DNA of 64,000 nucleotides from VXNE01 sp963668365 (GCA_963668365.1 OY764266.1:2914001-2978000); one strand, 5' to 3'; shown: positions 35,929 to 45,308, counted from the first letter of the stretch. Notes: generated by a model from the letters alone, not told the origin. Numbers and translations are program-made.

Positions 35929-36783
35929 ATGTGGCCGATTGAGCCCGACGCATTCAAGTCCTTCGTATCCGCTCCGGCGGGCGCGGAAACCGATGACGCG
36001 CTTTATTTCACCTTCATCGGAGAGCGGATCGTCTGTGTCAGCGAAGCTGGAATTCCGAGGGCCGTGACGCGCGATGAGTTTCGCTGGTTCAACGTCGACG
36101 TGTCGTTCAAGCACTACCTGGGACGCTGGGAGGGGAGATCCTGCTACGCCCTGGTGATTGACGGCACGGTTCCGGAAGGTTTCGCCACCGTCGAGTTGCG
36201 GGACTGGCTGGAGCGAGTCGATTCGGCGTTTTTCTACCTTGCGGGTCGCGCCAAGCAGATCGTCGACTGGCATAGGACGCATCGATTCTGCGGCCGTTGC
36301 GGCGCGGCGACCCGCAATCACCGGGTCGACCGAGCGAAGGAATGCCCCCGCTGCGGACTGCTCAACTATCCGAGGCTGTCCCCGAGCATCATCGTCCTCG
36401 TGCGCAAGGGGGACGAAATGCTGTTGGCGCGCAATGCGCGCTGGAGGCATGGCACGTACAGCACGATTGCCGGTTTTGTCGAGCCCGGCGAATCCATCGA
36501 GCAGGCGGTCCATCGCGAGGTGTTCGAAGAAGTGGGCCTCGCGGTGACCGGGCTGCGCTACATGGGCAGTCAACCGTGGCCGTTCCCCAACTCGCTCATG
36601 CTCGGCTTCCACGCGGACTATGCCGGCGGCGACATCGTCTGCCAGGAGGAAGAGATCGACGAGGCACGCTGGTTCCACTATGCGGAGCGCCCGAGCACGC
36701 CGACGCCCAGGGCGATCTCCGCATGGCTGATCGATGCTTTCGTCAGGGAAAGGAGCGAGGCCAACGGTCGTCCCGACCAGTAG
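35929..36783 (+). CDS. nudC: NAD+ diphosphatase/NADH pyrophosphatase
   Basis: NudC hydrolyses NAD(H) and removes NAD caps from RNA. ATG at 35929 with GGAGA upstream gives 284 residues. Zinc cysteines C121, C124, C139, C142; the Nudix box GFVEPGESIEQAVHREVFEE starts near 182; the NADH-specific SQPWPFPNSLM follows at 214-224. It is divergent from the isomerase operon; the 260-base intergenic stretch shows no other feature. Confidence 0.95.
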   Translation: MWPIEPDAFKSFVSAPAGAETDDALYFTFIGERIVCVSEAGIPRAVTRDEFRWFNVDVSFKHYLGRWEGRSCYALVIDGTVPEGFATVELRDWLERVDSAFFYLAGRAKQIVDWHRTHRFCGRCGAATRNHRVDRAKECPRCGLLNYPRLSPSIIVLVRKGDEMLLARNARWRHGTYSTIAGFVEPGESIEQAVHREVFEEVGLAVTGLRYMGSQPWPFPNSLMLGFHADYAGGDIVCQEEEIDEARWFHYAERPSTPTPRAISAWLIDAFVRERSEANGRPDQ

Positions 36784-36807
36784 GAGACACCCCGCGGGGT
36801 GTCTCCG

Positions 36808-37125
36808 CTAGGTGCCGCCCGCCTGGAAGGCCATCAGCAACATGAATGTGAGGGTGATGTGTCCGTCGCTGCGGAAAGCGCCGCGCATGAAAGCACGGAC
36901 GAAGTCCCCGCCTCCCCCCAGAATCGACAACAGGGTGTCTTCCGAATCGAAGTAGAAGGTCGCTTCGGGCTTGAACCGGGCATCGAAGACGATGCCTGAT
37001 TCGCGCATGCGGCATACCAGCGGCGGTCGGTCCGCAATGGCGAAGGCGACATGAAGGTCGTGTCCGGTTGCGGCCGCGCCGCGGTAGCGAGCTTGCAGTT
37101 CCTGCGCCAGTCGGTTCTGTTCCAT
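36808..37125 (-). CDS. small SCP2-like protein with displaced promoter
   Basis: A 105-residue protein. The second half (VFDARFKPEATFYFDSEDTL and AFMRGAFRSDGHITLTFML) resembles the SCP2 sterol-carrier fold, a lipid-binding domain, though it is shorter than usual. The composite transposon starts two bases after the ATG (on the plus strand, 37128) and its CATGG target duplication contains this start codon, so the native leader now lies at about 43,251-43,316. Expression would need a promoter in the IS end. The function is inferred from weak similarity only. Confidence 0.6.
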   Translation of the reverse strand: MEQNRLAQELQARYRGAAATGHDLHVAFAIADRPPLVCRMRESGIVFDARFKPEATFYFDSEDTLLSILGGGGDFVRAFMRGAFRSDGHITLTFMLLMAFQAGGT

Positions 37126-37127
37126 GG
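37123..37127 (+). repeat. CATGG target-site duplication, left copy
   Basis: Matches CATGG at 43251-43255 on the far side of the second IS copy, so it brackets the whole composite element. It holds the start codon of the SCP2-like gene. Confidence 0.75.
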
Positions 37128-38769
37128 AGTCTAATCCAATACCGAAATGAGCCTGAACGGAGAGGTTGACTGAGTCGTGGGCGGAGTCGGAATCGGTGTT
37201 GAAAGAAAGGTGATCTTGACCCACGGGCGCGCGGCGCGCAAGCGCCCGCCCGTTGCGATTTTTTGATGAAAAAACTTGTTGTCGGTCCCGTGGAGTTGTG
37301 GGCGAGAGGCGCGCGAGTGTGGTCAGGCGGTGGGCAACGCGCCAGCGTTGTCCACGGGCTGTCCACGCGGCCCGAAGGGCGCGCGCCGGTCCGCAGGACT
37401 CGTCCACAACTCCACGGGACTCAGGCGGCGGTGTTCTCCCGGCCGATCAGCAGGAAGAGATCCCGGCGCGCCCGGTTCAGCGCCGCCGCGGCCGCCAGGT
37501 CGCTTTGCGCGTGCGCGGTCCGGTCGAGCGCCTCGAAAGTGACGCCCGGGGCGAGGTGGCGCCCGGCGTTCTCAAGCGACTTGAGCTTCTCGCAGGGGGT
37601 CATCACGTCGGCGTCGCGGTAGCGCTTGCGCACGCGGCCCTTGTCGTCGATCTCCTCGGCGGGGAAAAGGCAGGGCCGGTGATAGTTCAGGAACGGCGAC
37701 AGCCAGTCCCGGTTGAAGGCGTTGACGGGTTCGGCGAAGTGCGCCGGGATGTGGGCGTGGCCGAGCCACTTGCGGACCACCGAGGCGTTCTTGCTCTCGA
37801 CCAGGGCGTTGTCGTTGCTGCGCCGCGCGCGGGACTTCGTGAACTGGCCGACGTGCAGCTTGTTCAACAGGTTCGCGACCCGGTGGTTGACGTACTCGGA
37901 GCCGTTGTCGGCGTGGAATCCCTTGACGTCGAAGGGAAACGCCTCGATCAGCGCCTCGAGCACCGGAATCAGGAAGGCTTCCGAGATCGCCGCCACCGTG
38001 CCCACGTGCTGCCACTGGGTGACCTCGTCGACGACGTTGATGTGGTACACCCCCTTGACCCCGTCCAGGTCGCCCTGATGGACCGTGTCCACCCGCACAA
38101 ATCCCGGCCGGCCCCGCGGCTCGGGCCGGCGCCGGACGCCGATCGGCACGGCGACCGCGCGCGTGCGGTCCCACACCCGGCGCACGTTGCGGTAGGTGCG
38201 CGAGCGGCGCAGGTTGTACAGGTGGCCGTTGGACAGCCCCGCCAGGCGTTCGAAGCGCGCGTCGCCGAACACCCGCCATTGCCGGCGCAGCACCGCGCGC
38301 GTGGCCGCCCCCGACATCTGGCCCAGCTCCGCGTCGACTCGCGCCAGCAGGCGGATGTCGGCGGGCGCGTAGCGGCGCTCGAACGGCCGCCTCGGCGACC
38401 CGCCGCGCCGGTCCTCGATCCGCCCGGTCCGGCGATGCTGCCCGATCAGGCGCGTCAGTTGCGCCCGCGACAGCCCGGTCACCTTCGCCAGATACCGCCT
38501 CACCAGCCCCTTGTCCGCCTTGCCCAGGCGGTGGTACCTCAATCTCACCAGCGTGCGGCGGACCAGCGCGTAGACCCCCGCGCGGTCGCCGCCGGCAAAG
38601 TCCACCGCCTCGCTGCCCTCCACGAAGGCGCGAACCTGTTCCAGGGTCTGAACCCGTTGCGTCTGTAGCGTCACGATCATCCTCCGATGATCCCCGACGC
38701 CGCTCCACAGGCTCATGCCTCGTTGGACTTACGCTTCCCCTTCAGGCTCATGTCACGTTGGACAAGGCT
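37128..38769 (-). mobile_element. insertion sequence copy A (1,642 bp)
   Basis: Imperfect terminal inverted repeats: one end starts AGTCTAATCCAATACC, the other (inverted) AGCCTTGTCCAACGTG; both run into ATGAGCCTGAA. A 293-base non-coding part between the left end and the transposase stop contains a 17-base perfect inverted repeat (37285-37301 with 37404-37420, GTCCCGTGGAGTTGTGG). It is nearly identical to the copies at 41609 and 54776. Confidence 0.9.
37421..38716 (-). CDS. transposase, rve/DDE integrase superfamily (copy A)
   Basis: 431 residues. An N-terminal helix-turn-helix region has KVTGLSRAQLTRLIGQHRR, and the DDE core shows FVRVDTVHQGD, GFHADNGSEYVNH and NALVESKNASVVRKW. The C-terminus has DVMTPCEKLKSLENA. 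The fold is that of IS481/ISNCY-type elements; I cannot fix the family. Copy A differs from B and C by at least two amino acids (Gly for Glu after LENA, and LFLLIG for LFPRIG). Confidence 0.88.
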   Translation of the reverse strand: MSLWSGVGDHRRMIVTLQTQRVQTLEQVRAFVEGSEAVDFAGGDRAGVYALVRRTLVRLRYHRLGKADKGLVRRYLAKVTGLSRAQLTRLIGQHRRTGRIEDRRGGSPRRPFERRYAPADIRLLARVDAELGQMSGAATRAVLRRQWRVFGDARFERLAGLSNGHLYNLRRSRTYRNVRRVWDRTRAVAVPIGVRRRPEPRGRPGFVRVDTVHQGDLDGVKGVYHINVVDEVTQWQHVGTVAAISEAFLIPVLEALIEAFPFDVKGFHADNGSEYVNHRVANLLNKLHVGQFTKSRARRSNDNALVESKNASVVRKWLGHAHIPAHFAEPVNAFNRDWLSPFLNYHRPCLFPAEEIDDKGRVRKRYRDADVMTPCEKLKSLENAGRHLAPGVTFEALDRTAHAQSDLAAAAALNRARRDLFLLIGRENTAA

Positions 38770-38831
38770 CCCGCGCGACTTTGGACGCTTTCCATGGGAA
38801 ACTTCGGCGCGCAAGGATTGGAACAGGTGCC

Positions 38832-40019
38832 ATGCTGGAAGGAACAGTCCATCCGGATTACGCGGAGGTCGCGTCGTCGCTGCGGCGGGCGATTCCGAGG
38901 ACAGGCCAAGGCGGTGCCGCGGTCTGCGTCTACCATCGGGGACGTCGCGTGGTCGACCTCTGGGGCGGCACGCGGGATGAAGAGGGCAGTCCCTGGTGCG
39001 AGGACACCCTCTGCCTGTCGTTTTCCACCACCAAGGGCGTGGCCTCAACGCTGCTGCACATCCTCGTTGACCAGGGCCGCCTGGCCTATGACGACCCCGT
39101 CGCGCGACATTGGCCCGAGTTTGGCGCGCATGGCAAGGATGCGATTACCGTACGGCAACTGCTTTGTCACGAAGGCGGCCTCTATCGAATCGCGGACATG
39201 GTCGAACGCCCTGCCGAGATGCTCGATTGGGAGCACATGAAGGGAGTTGTCGCCAATGCCGCGCCCGTCCACGCGCCGGGCGTCGTGAGTGCCTATCACG
39301 CACTGACATACGGCTGGCTGATCGGCGGTTTGATCGAGGCTGTCTCGGAGCGGCCGTTTCAGCGCGTGCTGCGGGAAGAACTGGTCGACCCGCTCGATCT
39401 CAAGGATGTGTTCATAGGCTTGCCAGAAGAGGAGATGGCGCGCCGGGCGACATTGCTCGACGTGCCGGTGGAGCCGCCGAGCCCGTCGACCGACGACTGG
39501 CGCGCGACGGTGAGGGAACGTGTCGAAGCGGCCCTCACCTCCGTCGGTATCGAATTGCCGGAGTTTCGAGCCTCGATGATGCCCTTCTCGGAACCCTTCG
39601 ACTGGAACGACGACACCGTGGCCGCCGCAGTGATACCGGCCGCCAACGGTCACTTCACCGCACGGTCATTGGCGAAGATGTACGCCATGATCGCGAACGG
39701 CGGCGAACTCGATGGCGCGCGCCTGTTGTCGCGCGCAACCATAGCCGAGATGGGTCGAGTACAGAATCGGGGGCGCGACAAGGTGCTGTTCGTGCCGATG
39801 CAGTGGCGGTTGGGATATCACCGGGCACTCGTTCTCGGCACCCGCGTGCCCGCCGCATTCGGCCATTACGGCTACGGGAGTAGCGGGGCGTTCTGCGATC
39901 CATCGCGCAACCTCGCGGTGGCGATGATCGTGAACAGCGGGGCCGGTTCGACCAGCGCCTACACTCGCTTGCCCCGACTTGCGGGGGCGGCGGTACGCGC
40001 CGTGGATCGCCTGCGGTGA
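38832..40019 (+). CDS. serine hydrolase, class C beta-lactamase-related (family VIII esterase-like)
   Basis: ATG at 38832 gives 395 residues; the open frame before it runs back into the IS end. The SxxK nucleophile motif is S65-T-T-K68, the tyrosine lies in VVSAYHALTYGW, and FGHYGYGSSGAF supplies the HxG-type third motif. No signal peptide is seen, so it is likely cytoplasmic. This pattern fits EstB-like esterases and peptidases rather than AmpC. It is cargo of the composite transposon, 16 bases upstream of the carboxypeptidase gene. Confidence 0.85.
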   Translation: MLEGTVHPDYAEVASSLRRAIPRTGQGGAAVCVYHRGRRVVDLWGGTRDEEGSPWCEDTLCLSFSTTKGVASTLLHILVDQGRLAYDDPVARHWPEFGAHGKDAITVRQLLCHEGGLYRIADMVERPAEMLDWEHMKGVVANAAPVHAPGVVSAYHALTYGWLIGGLIEAVSERPFQRVLREELVDPLDLKDVFIGLPEEEMARRATLLDVPVEPPSPSTDDWRATVRERVEAALTSVGIELPEFRASMMPFSEPFDWNDDTVAAAVIPAANGHFTARSLAKMYAMIANGGELDGARLLSRATIAEMGRVQNRGRDKVLFVPMQWRLGYHRALVLGTRVPAAFGHYGYGSSGAFCDPSRNLAVAMIVNSGAGSTSAYTRLPRLAGAAVRAVDRLR

Positions 40020-40035
40020 CCCCGAGCGGGATCCC

Positions 40036-41520
40036 ATGAGCTATCGGGCGTTGCACCGTCAGTTCGCGAGCATCGGCGATCTGCAGCATGCCCAGGCGAT
40101 GCTGTCCTGGGACGAGGCGGTAATGATGCCTCGCGGCGGGGGAGAGGCCCGGGCGGAGGCCCTGGCGACGCTCGCGGGCGTCGTGCACAACATGATTTCG
40201 GACTCGCGCGTCGGCGAGTGGGCCGATGCGGCCGCTGAAGAGCCGGGACTGGATGATTGGGAGCGCGCCAACGCCCGCGAGATTCAGCGAATCTGGCGCC
40301 GGGCGCGGGCGCTGCCGGAAGAACTGGTGGTGGAATTGAGCCGGGCGGCGGCGCGTTGCGAACAGGCATGGCGCCTGAAGTGCGCCGAAAACGACTGGAA
40401 CGCCATGGTGGAACCCTTGAGCCGGGTCGTTGAACTCAATCGGCGGCAGGCGGAATGCCTGGGTTCCGCCCTCGGAATGGATCCGTATGACGCCCTGATG
40501 GACGGATACGAGCCGGGGATGCGTCGGTCGGTGATCGATCCCATCTTCGGAGAGCTGAAAATGGCGCTGCCGCCGATGATTGACGCGGCCATCGGCATCC
40601 AGCGCGAGCCGTTGCCGATGCCGGGACCGTTTAGCGACGCGCAACAGGCGGCGTTGGCGCGGAACCTGATGCGACGATTGGGATTCGATTTCGATCGTGG
40701 CCGACTCGATACCAGCCACCATCCGTTCTGCGGCGGCGACCCGGACGACACGCGAATCACGACGCGCTACAACCCGGATGACTTCCTCGAATCGATGTTT
40801 GCGGTGTTGCACGAGACCGGTCACGCGATGTATGAACAGGGGCTGCCGGTCGATTGGCGTCGTCAGCCCGTGGGAAGTTCCGGCGGCATGGCGCTGCACG
40901 AAAGCCAGTCGCTCTTCATGGAGATGCAGGTTTGCAGGAGCCTCGAATTCCTGCAGTTTGCGGCGCCCATCGTGCGCGCGTCCCTGGGCGGCGACGACGA
41001 TGACCCGGCATGGTCGGCGGAAAACCTGCACCTCGCCGCGACCCGCGTGTCGCGTGGCTTCATCAGGGTGGACGCGGACGAGGTCACCTATCCGCTGCAT
41101 GTCATCCTGCGCTACGAGCTGGAACAGGAACTCATCGACGGCTCCATGGGCGTCAGCGACATTCCCCAGGCCTGGGACGCGAAGATGACGGAGTACCTGG
41201 GCCTCGCCACCGCCGGAAACGACCGCGACGGCTGCATGCAGGACGTGCATTGGTTCACGGGCTTGATCGGCTACTTTCCGACCTACACGTTGGGTGCGCT
41301 GACGGCGGCCCAGTTGTTCGCCGCGGCGCTCCCCGCGGGTGTTGCCGATGGCATTGGCCGGGGGGAATTCGGGCCGCTCGCAGGTTGGCTCAGAAGTCAT
41401 GTCCACGCGCACGCAAGCGCGAAGACGACCATGCAGATCCTTCGCGAGGCGACGGGCGCCCCGCTTGGCACTGACGCCTTTCTCGGTCATGTGTCGCGGC
41501 GCTACGGAACTGGCGGCTGA
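40036..41520 (+). CDS. M32 family metallocarboxypeptidase
   Basis: 494 residues, normal for the TaqCP/PfuCP family, which removes C-terminal residues from peptides in the cytoplasm. The zinc motif HETGH is at 259-263 and the third ligand is E289 in MALHESQS. Further family motifs are AMLSWDEAVMMP near the N-terminus, DTSHHPFC, and VHWFTGLIGYFPTYTLGAL. Start ATG at 40036 follows the hydrolase stop by 16 bases, so the two cargo genes are probably co-transcribed and may act together on peptides. Confidence 0.92.
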   Translation: MSYRALHRQFASIGDLQHAQAMLSWDEAVMMPRGGGEARAEALATLAGVVHNMISDSRVGEWADAAAEEPGLDDWERANAREIQRIWRRARALPEELVVELSRAAARCEQAWRLKCAENDWNAMVEPLSRVVELNRRQAECLGSALGMDPYDALMDGYEPGMRRSVIDPIFGELKMALPPMIDAAIGIQREPLPMPGPFSDAQQAALARNLMRRLGFDFDRGRLDTSHHPFCGGDPDDTRITTRYNPDDFLESMFAVLHETGHAMYEQGLPVDWRRQPVGSSGGMALHESQSLFMEMQVCRSLEFLQFAAPIVRASLGGDDDDPAWSAENLHLAATRVSRGFIRVDADEVTYPLHVILRYELEQELIDGSMGVSDIPQAWDAKMTEYLGLATAGNDRDGCMQDVHWFTGLIGYFPTYTLGALTAAQLFAAALPAGVADGIGRGEFGPLAGWLRSHVHAHASAKTTMQILREATGAPLGTDAFLGHVSRRYGTGG

Positions 41521-41608
41521 AACGGCGATCAAAATGTCAGGAATAACCGCCTGACGCACTGGACTGCCGTATGCCGAGCCTGGGTCCATTTGCGGGAGAC
41601 GCAATCCG

Positions 41609-43250
41609 AGTCTAATCCAATACCGAAATGAGCCTGAACGGAGAGGTTGACTGAGTCGTGGGCGGAGTCGGAATCGGTGTTGAAAGAAAGGTGATCTTGA
41701 CCCACGGGCGCGCGGCGCGCAAGCGCCCGCCCGTTGCGATTTTTTGATGAAAAAACTTGTTGTCGGTCCCGTGGAGTTGTGGGCGAGAGGCGCGCGAGTG
41801 TGGTCAGGCGGTGGGCAACGCGCCAGCGTTGTCCACGGGCTGTCCACGCGGCCCGAAGGGCGCGCGCCGGTCCGCAGGACTCGTCCACAACTCCACGGGA
41901 CTCAGGCGGCGGTGTTCTCCCGGCCGATCCGCGGGAAGAGATCCCGGCGCGCCCGGTTCAGCGCCGCCGCGGCCGCCAGGTCGCTTTGCGCGTGCGCGGT
42001 CCGGTCGAGCGCCTCGAAAGTGACGCCCGGGGCGAGGTGGCGCTCGGCGTTCTCAAGCGACTTGAGCTTCTCGCAGGGGGTCATCACGTCGGCGTCGCGG
42101 TAGCGCTTGCGCACGCGGCCCTTGTCGTCGATCTCCTCGGCGGGGAAAAGGCAGGGCCGGTGATAGTTCAGGAACGGCGACAGCCAGTCCCGGTTGAAGG
42201 CGTTGACGGGTTCGGCGAAGTGCGCCGGGATGTGGGCGTGGCCGAGCCACTTGCGGACCACCGAGGCGTTCTTGCTCTCGACCAGGGCGTTGTCGTTGCT
42301 GCGCCGCGCGCGGGACTTCGTGAACTGGCCGACGTGCAGCTTGTTCAACAGGTTCGCGACCCGGTGGTTGACGTACTCGGAGCCGTTGTCGGCGTGGAAT
42401 CCCTTGACGTCGAAGGGAAACGCCTCGATCAGCGCCTCGAGCACCGGAATCAGGAAGGCTTCCGAGATCGCCGCCACCGTGCCCACGTGCTGCCACTGGG
42501 TGACCTCGTCGACGACGTTGATGTGGTACACCCCCTTGACCCCGTCCAGGTCGCCCTGATGGACCGTGTCCACCCGCACAAATCCCGGCCGGCCCCGCGG
42601 CTCGGGCCGGCGCCGGACGCCGATCGGCACGGCGACCGCGCGCGTGCGGTCCCACACCCGGCGCACGTTGCGGTAGGTGCGCGAGCGGCGCAGGTTGTAC
42701 AGGTGGCCGTTGGACAGCCCCGCCAGGCGTTCGAAGCGCGCGTCGCCGAACACCCGCCATTGCCGGCGCAGCACCGCGCGCGTGGCCGCCCCCGACATCT
42801 GGCCCAGCTCCGCGTCGACTCGCGCCAGCAGGCGGATGTCGGCGGGCGCGTAGCGGCGCTCGAACGGCCGCCTCGGCGACCCGCCGCGCCGGTCCTCGAT
42901 CCGCCCGGTCCGGCGATGCTGCCCGATCAGGCGCGTCAGTTGCGCCCGCGACAGCCCGGTCACCTTCGCCAGATACCGCCTCACCAGCCCCTTGTCCGCC
43001 TTGCCCAGGCGGTGGTACCTCAATCTCACCAGCGTGCGGCGGACCAGCGCATAGACCCCCGCGCGGTCGCCGCCGGCAAAGTCCACCGCCTCGCTGCCCT
43101 CCACGAAGGCGCGAACCTGTTCCAGGGTCTGAACCCGTTGCGTCTGTAGCGTCACGATCATCCTCCGATGATCCCCGACGCCGCTCCACAGGCTCATGCC
43201 TCGTTGGACTTACGCTTCCCCTTCAGGCTCATGTCACGTTGGACAAGGCT
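41609..43250 (-). mobile_element. insertion sequence copy B (1,642 bp)
   Basis: Same length, ends and orientation as copy A. The outer right flank is CATGG; the inner left flank is ATCCG. Together with copy A it bounds the composite transposon. Confidence 0.9.
41902..43197 (-). CDS. transposase, rve/DDE integrase superfamily (copy B)
   Basis: 431 residues, identical in protein sequence to copy C and intact, so it is probably functional. It has one private silent change relative to A and C near 43,051. Domain layout is as described for copy A. Confidence 0.88.
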   Translation of the reverse strand: MSLWSGVGDHRRMIVTLQTQRVQTLEQVRAFVEGSEAVDFAGGDRAGVYALVRRTLVRLRYHRLGKADKGLVRRYLAKVTGLSRAQLTRLIGQHRRTGRIEDRRGGSPRRPFERRYAPADIRLLARVDAELGQMSGAATRAVLRRQWRVFGDARFERLAGLSNGHLYNLRRSRTYRNVRRVWDRTRAVAVPIGVRRRPEPRGRPGFVRVDTVHQGDLDGVKGVYHINVVDEVTQWQHVGTVAAISEAFLIPVLEALIEAFPFDVKGFHADNGSEYVNHRVANLLNKLHVGQFTKSRARRSNDNALVESKNASVVRKWLGHAHIPAHFAEPVNAFNRDWLSPFLNYHRPCLFPAEEIDDKGRVRKRYRDADVMTPCEKLKSLENAERHLAPGVTFEALDRTAHAQSDLAAAAALNRARRDLFPRIGRENTAA

Positions 43251-43255
43251 CATGG
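43251..43255 (+). repeat. CATGG target-site duplication, right copy
   Basis: Pairs with CATGG at 37123-37127. The following about 60 bases would be the original leader of the SCP2-like gene, read on the minus strand, and of sohB, read on the plus strand. Confidence 0.75.
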
Positions 43256-43316
43256 CCGTTCGTCCTAGCCTCTTGTGTTAGATTAGCCCGCCTCCCCGTG
43301 CGTTTGCGAATCCCTT

Positions 43317-44315
43317 ATGGAATACGTGTTCGACTATCTGAGCTTCCTCGCGAAGGCGGTGACGATCATTGCGGCGCTGCTCGTGATCATTGCCGCTGCG
43401 GGAGCGCGCCGCAGTCACCGTCCGCCTGAAGGCCGCATACAGGTGGTTCGGATCAACGACCGTTTGCGGTCGTTGCGCAGCGCGGTGCAGCACGCGGTAA
43501 CGCCCGCCGCGCGGCGCAGGAAACTGAGCCGGAAAGAGAACAAGGAGCGCAAGCGCGAGCGCAAGACGGAATCGGGTCGCAGCCGGGTATTCGTCGTGAA
43601 CTTCAAGGGCGACATCATGGCGTCGCAACTGGATTGCCTTACGAACGAGATCACTGCGATCCTGACCAGCGCCCAGGAGGGAGATGAGGTCGTCGTCAGG
43701 ATCGAGAGCGCAGGGGGGCTGGTCCATGCGTACGGCCTTGCGGCATCGCAGCTTTCCAGGGTCAAGGAAAAGGGTATCCGGCTGGTGGCCGCGATCGACA
43801 AGGTGGCGGCCAGCGGCGGCTACATGATGGCCTCGGTGGCGGACAGGATCGTTACGGCCCCGTTTGCGATCGTTGGCTCGATCGGGGTAGTGGCCCAGTT
43901 GCCGAACATTCACCGGTTCCTGAAGAAACGCGATGTGGACGTCGAATTGCTGACCGCCGGCGAATACAAGCGGACGCTGACCGTCCTGGGCCAGAACACG
44001 GACAGCGGGCGCGCCAAGCTCCAGGAGGAGATCGAGGACGTTCACGCCCTGTTCAAGTCATTTGTCGGCGACCATCGGCCGGACGTCGATCTCGACGCCG
44101 TCGGCACGGGAGAAGCCTGGTACGGCCAACGCGCCATCGAGCGAAAACTCGTGGATGAGCTCTGCACGTCCGACGAATACCTGGTCGCCGCCTGTGATGA
44201 AAGGGACGTATTCGAGGTTCGCTGGATCGTGCCGGAGAAGCCGATCGACCGGCTCGCGCGGCAGTTTGCGGCGGCGGTGAACAGGTCCATCGATCGGATT
44301 TTGGGGAGGTTCTGA
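43317..44315 (+). CDS. sohB: SohB-type inner-membrane serine protease
   Basis: 332 residues of the signal-peptide-peptidase (S49) family. One N-terminal membrane segment (about 8-28), a basic linker, then the protease domain with the nucleophile serine in KVAASGGYMMA and the general-base lysine in LTAGEYKRTL. It is 66 bases downstream of the composite transposon, and its promoter region was also the leader of the displaced SCP2-like gene. The next gene starts directly at its stop. Confidence 0.92.
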   Translation: MEYVFDYLSFLAKAVTIIAALLVIIAAAGARRSHRPPEGRIQVVRINDRLRSLRSAVQHAVTPAARRRKLSRKENKERKRERKTESGRSRVFVVNFKGDIMASQLDCLTNEITAILTSAQEGDEVVVRIESAGGLVHAYGLAASQLSRVKEKGIRLVAAIDKVAASGGYMMASVADRIVTAPFAIVGSIGVVAQLPNIHRFLKKRDVDVELLTAGEYKRTLTVLGQNTDSGRAKLQEEIEDVHALFKSFVGDHRPDVDLDAVGTGEAWYGQRAIERKLVDELCTSDEYLVAACDERDVFEVRWIVPEKPIDRLARQFAAAVNRSIDRILGRF

Positions 44316-45308
44316 GTGCGCGCGTTCAGGGCTTTCTGGATCGAAAAGGCCGACAACGCGTTTGCCAGGTCGATCATCTCCCGCGATGTGGACGAACTTC
44401 CCGCCGGCGACCTGCTGGTGGAGGTGCGGTATTCGTCGCTGAACTACAAGGACGGATTGTCGGCGACCGGGCAGCCCGGCGTGACGCGCAACTATCCTCA
44501 TACCCCGGGCATAGACGCGGCTGGCGTCGTGCTTGAGTCGTCGGTTGACGCGTTCGGTCCGGGCGATGAAGTCGTCGCGACAGGTTTCGACCTGGGCATG
44601 AACACCCCGGGCGGCTTCGGTCAGCGTATTCGCATCCCGGCAGGGTGGGCGACGCCGTTGCCGACGGGCCTGAGCCTCGAACAGAGCATGATTCTGGGCA
44701 CGGCGGGGTTCACCGCAGCCTTGTGCGTGGACAAGCTCGAGACCTTCGGCATGACGCCGGCGGGTGGACCCGTGCTGGTCACGGGGGCGACGGGAGGCGT
44801 CGGTTCAGTCGCCGTGATGCTCCTCAGCCAACTTGGATACACGGTGCATGCGGTGACCGGCAAAGCTCGCCAGCATGGTTTCCTGCGCGACATCGGCGCG
44901 ACCGAGATCGTCGATCGCGAGGCGGCGCTCGACGGCGCCAGCCGGCCGTTGCTGGGGGAGACGTGGGGCGGCGTCGTGGACACCGTTGGCGGGGATATCC
45001 TGTTCAATGCGGTGAAATCGCTCAGGTATGGCGCAAGCCTGGCGGCGTGCGGCCTGGTGGCATCGCCGACGATTCCCGCCACCGTGTTGCCGTTCATCCT
45101 GCGCCACGTGAACCTGCTGGGAATCGACTCCGTCGAACTTCCGATCGAACGCAAGACTGCCCTGTGGCGAAAGCTGGGCGGGGATTGGAAGATCGATCGC
45201 CTGGATACCCTGAAAAGACCCATGCGACTGGAGGAGCTGTCCGCCGGCATAGACCGCATTCTCGCCGGGGAGATGGTTGGACGCGGCGTTTTGCAACTCG
45301 ACGGATAG
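44316..45308 (+). CDS. acuI: YhdH/AcuI-type quinone oxidoreductase (acrylyl-CoA reductase-like)
   Basis: 330 residues of the zinc-free MDR family. YSSLNYKDGLSATGQPGV is the substrate-binding signature, PHTPGIDAAGVV follows, and the nucleotide-binding motif is VLVTGATGGVGSVAV. AcuI reduces acryloyl-CoA to propionyl-CoA with NADPH; related members act on other enones. GTG start is immediately after the sohB stop, so they are co-transcribed. Confidence 0.85.
   Translation: MRAFRAFWIEKADNAFARSIISRDVDELPAGDLLVEVRYSSLNYKDGLSATGQPGVTRNYPHTPGIDAAGVVLESSVDAFGPGDEVVATGFDLGMNTPGGFGQRIRIPAGWATPLPTGLSLEQSMILGTAGFTAALCVDKLETFGMTPAGGPVLVTGATGGVGSVAVMLLSQLGYTVHAVTGKARQHGFLRDIGATEIVDREAALDGASRPLLGETWGGVVDTVGGDILFNAVKSLRYGASLAACGLVASPTIPATVLPFILRHVNLLGIDSVELPIERKTALWRKLGGDWKIDRLDTLKRPMRLEELSAGIDRILAGEMVGRGVLQLDG

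Larger units (their letters stand above)
37128..43250. mobile_element. composite transposon carrying a serine hydrolase and an M32 carboxypeptidase
   Basis: Two directly repeated IS copies of exactly 1,642 bp (37128-38769 and 41609-43250) flank 2,839 bp of cargo. The outermost flanks are both CATGG, while the inner flanks (CCCGC and ATCCG) do not match each other or the outer pair. A single target duplication around the 6,123-bp unit indicates that the unit inserted as a whole, or that an IS-plus-cargo circle recombined into a resident copy. Before insertion the SCP2-like gene and sohB would have been divergent neighbours. Confidence 0.75.

Noticed and set aside
37253..38668. 471-codon plus-strand frame repeated in each IS copy
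   Set aside because: It is antisense to the transposase; the DDE motifs lie only on the other strand.
38832..40019. AmpC-type antibiotic-resistance beta-lactamase as transposon cargo
   Set aside because: SxxK is present, but there is no signal peptide and the third motif is HxG in an esterase-like context; the pattern fits family VIII esterases.
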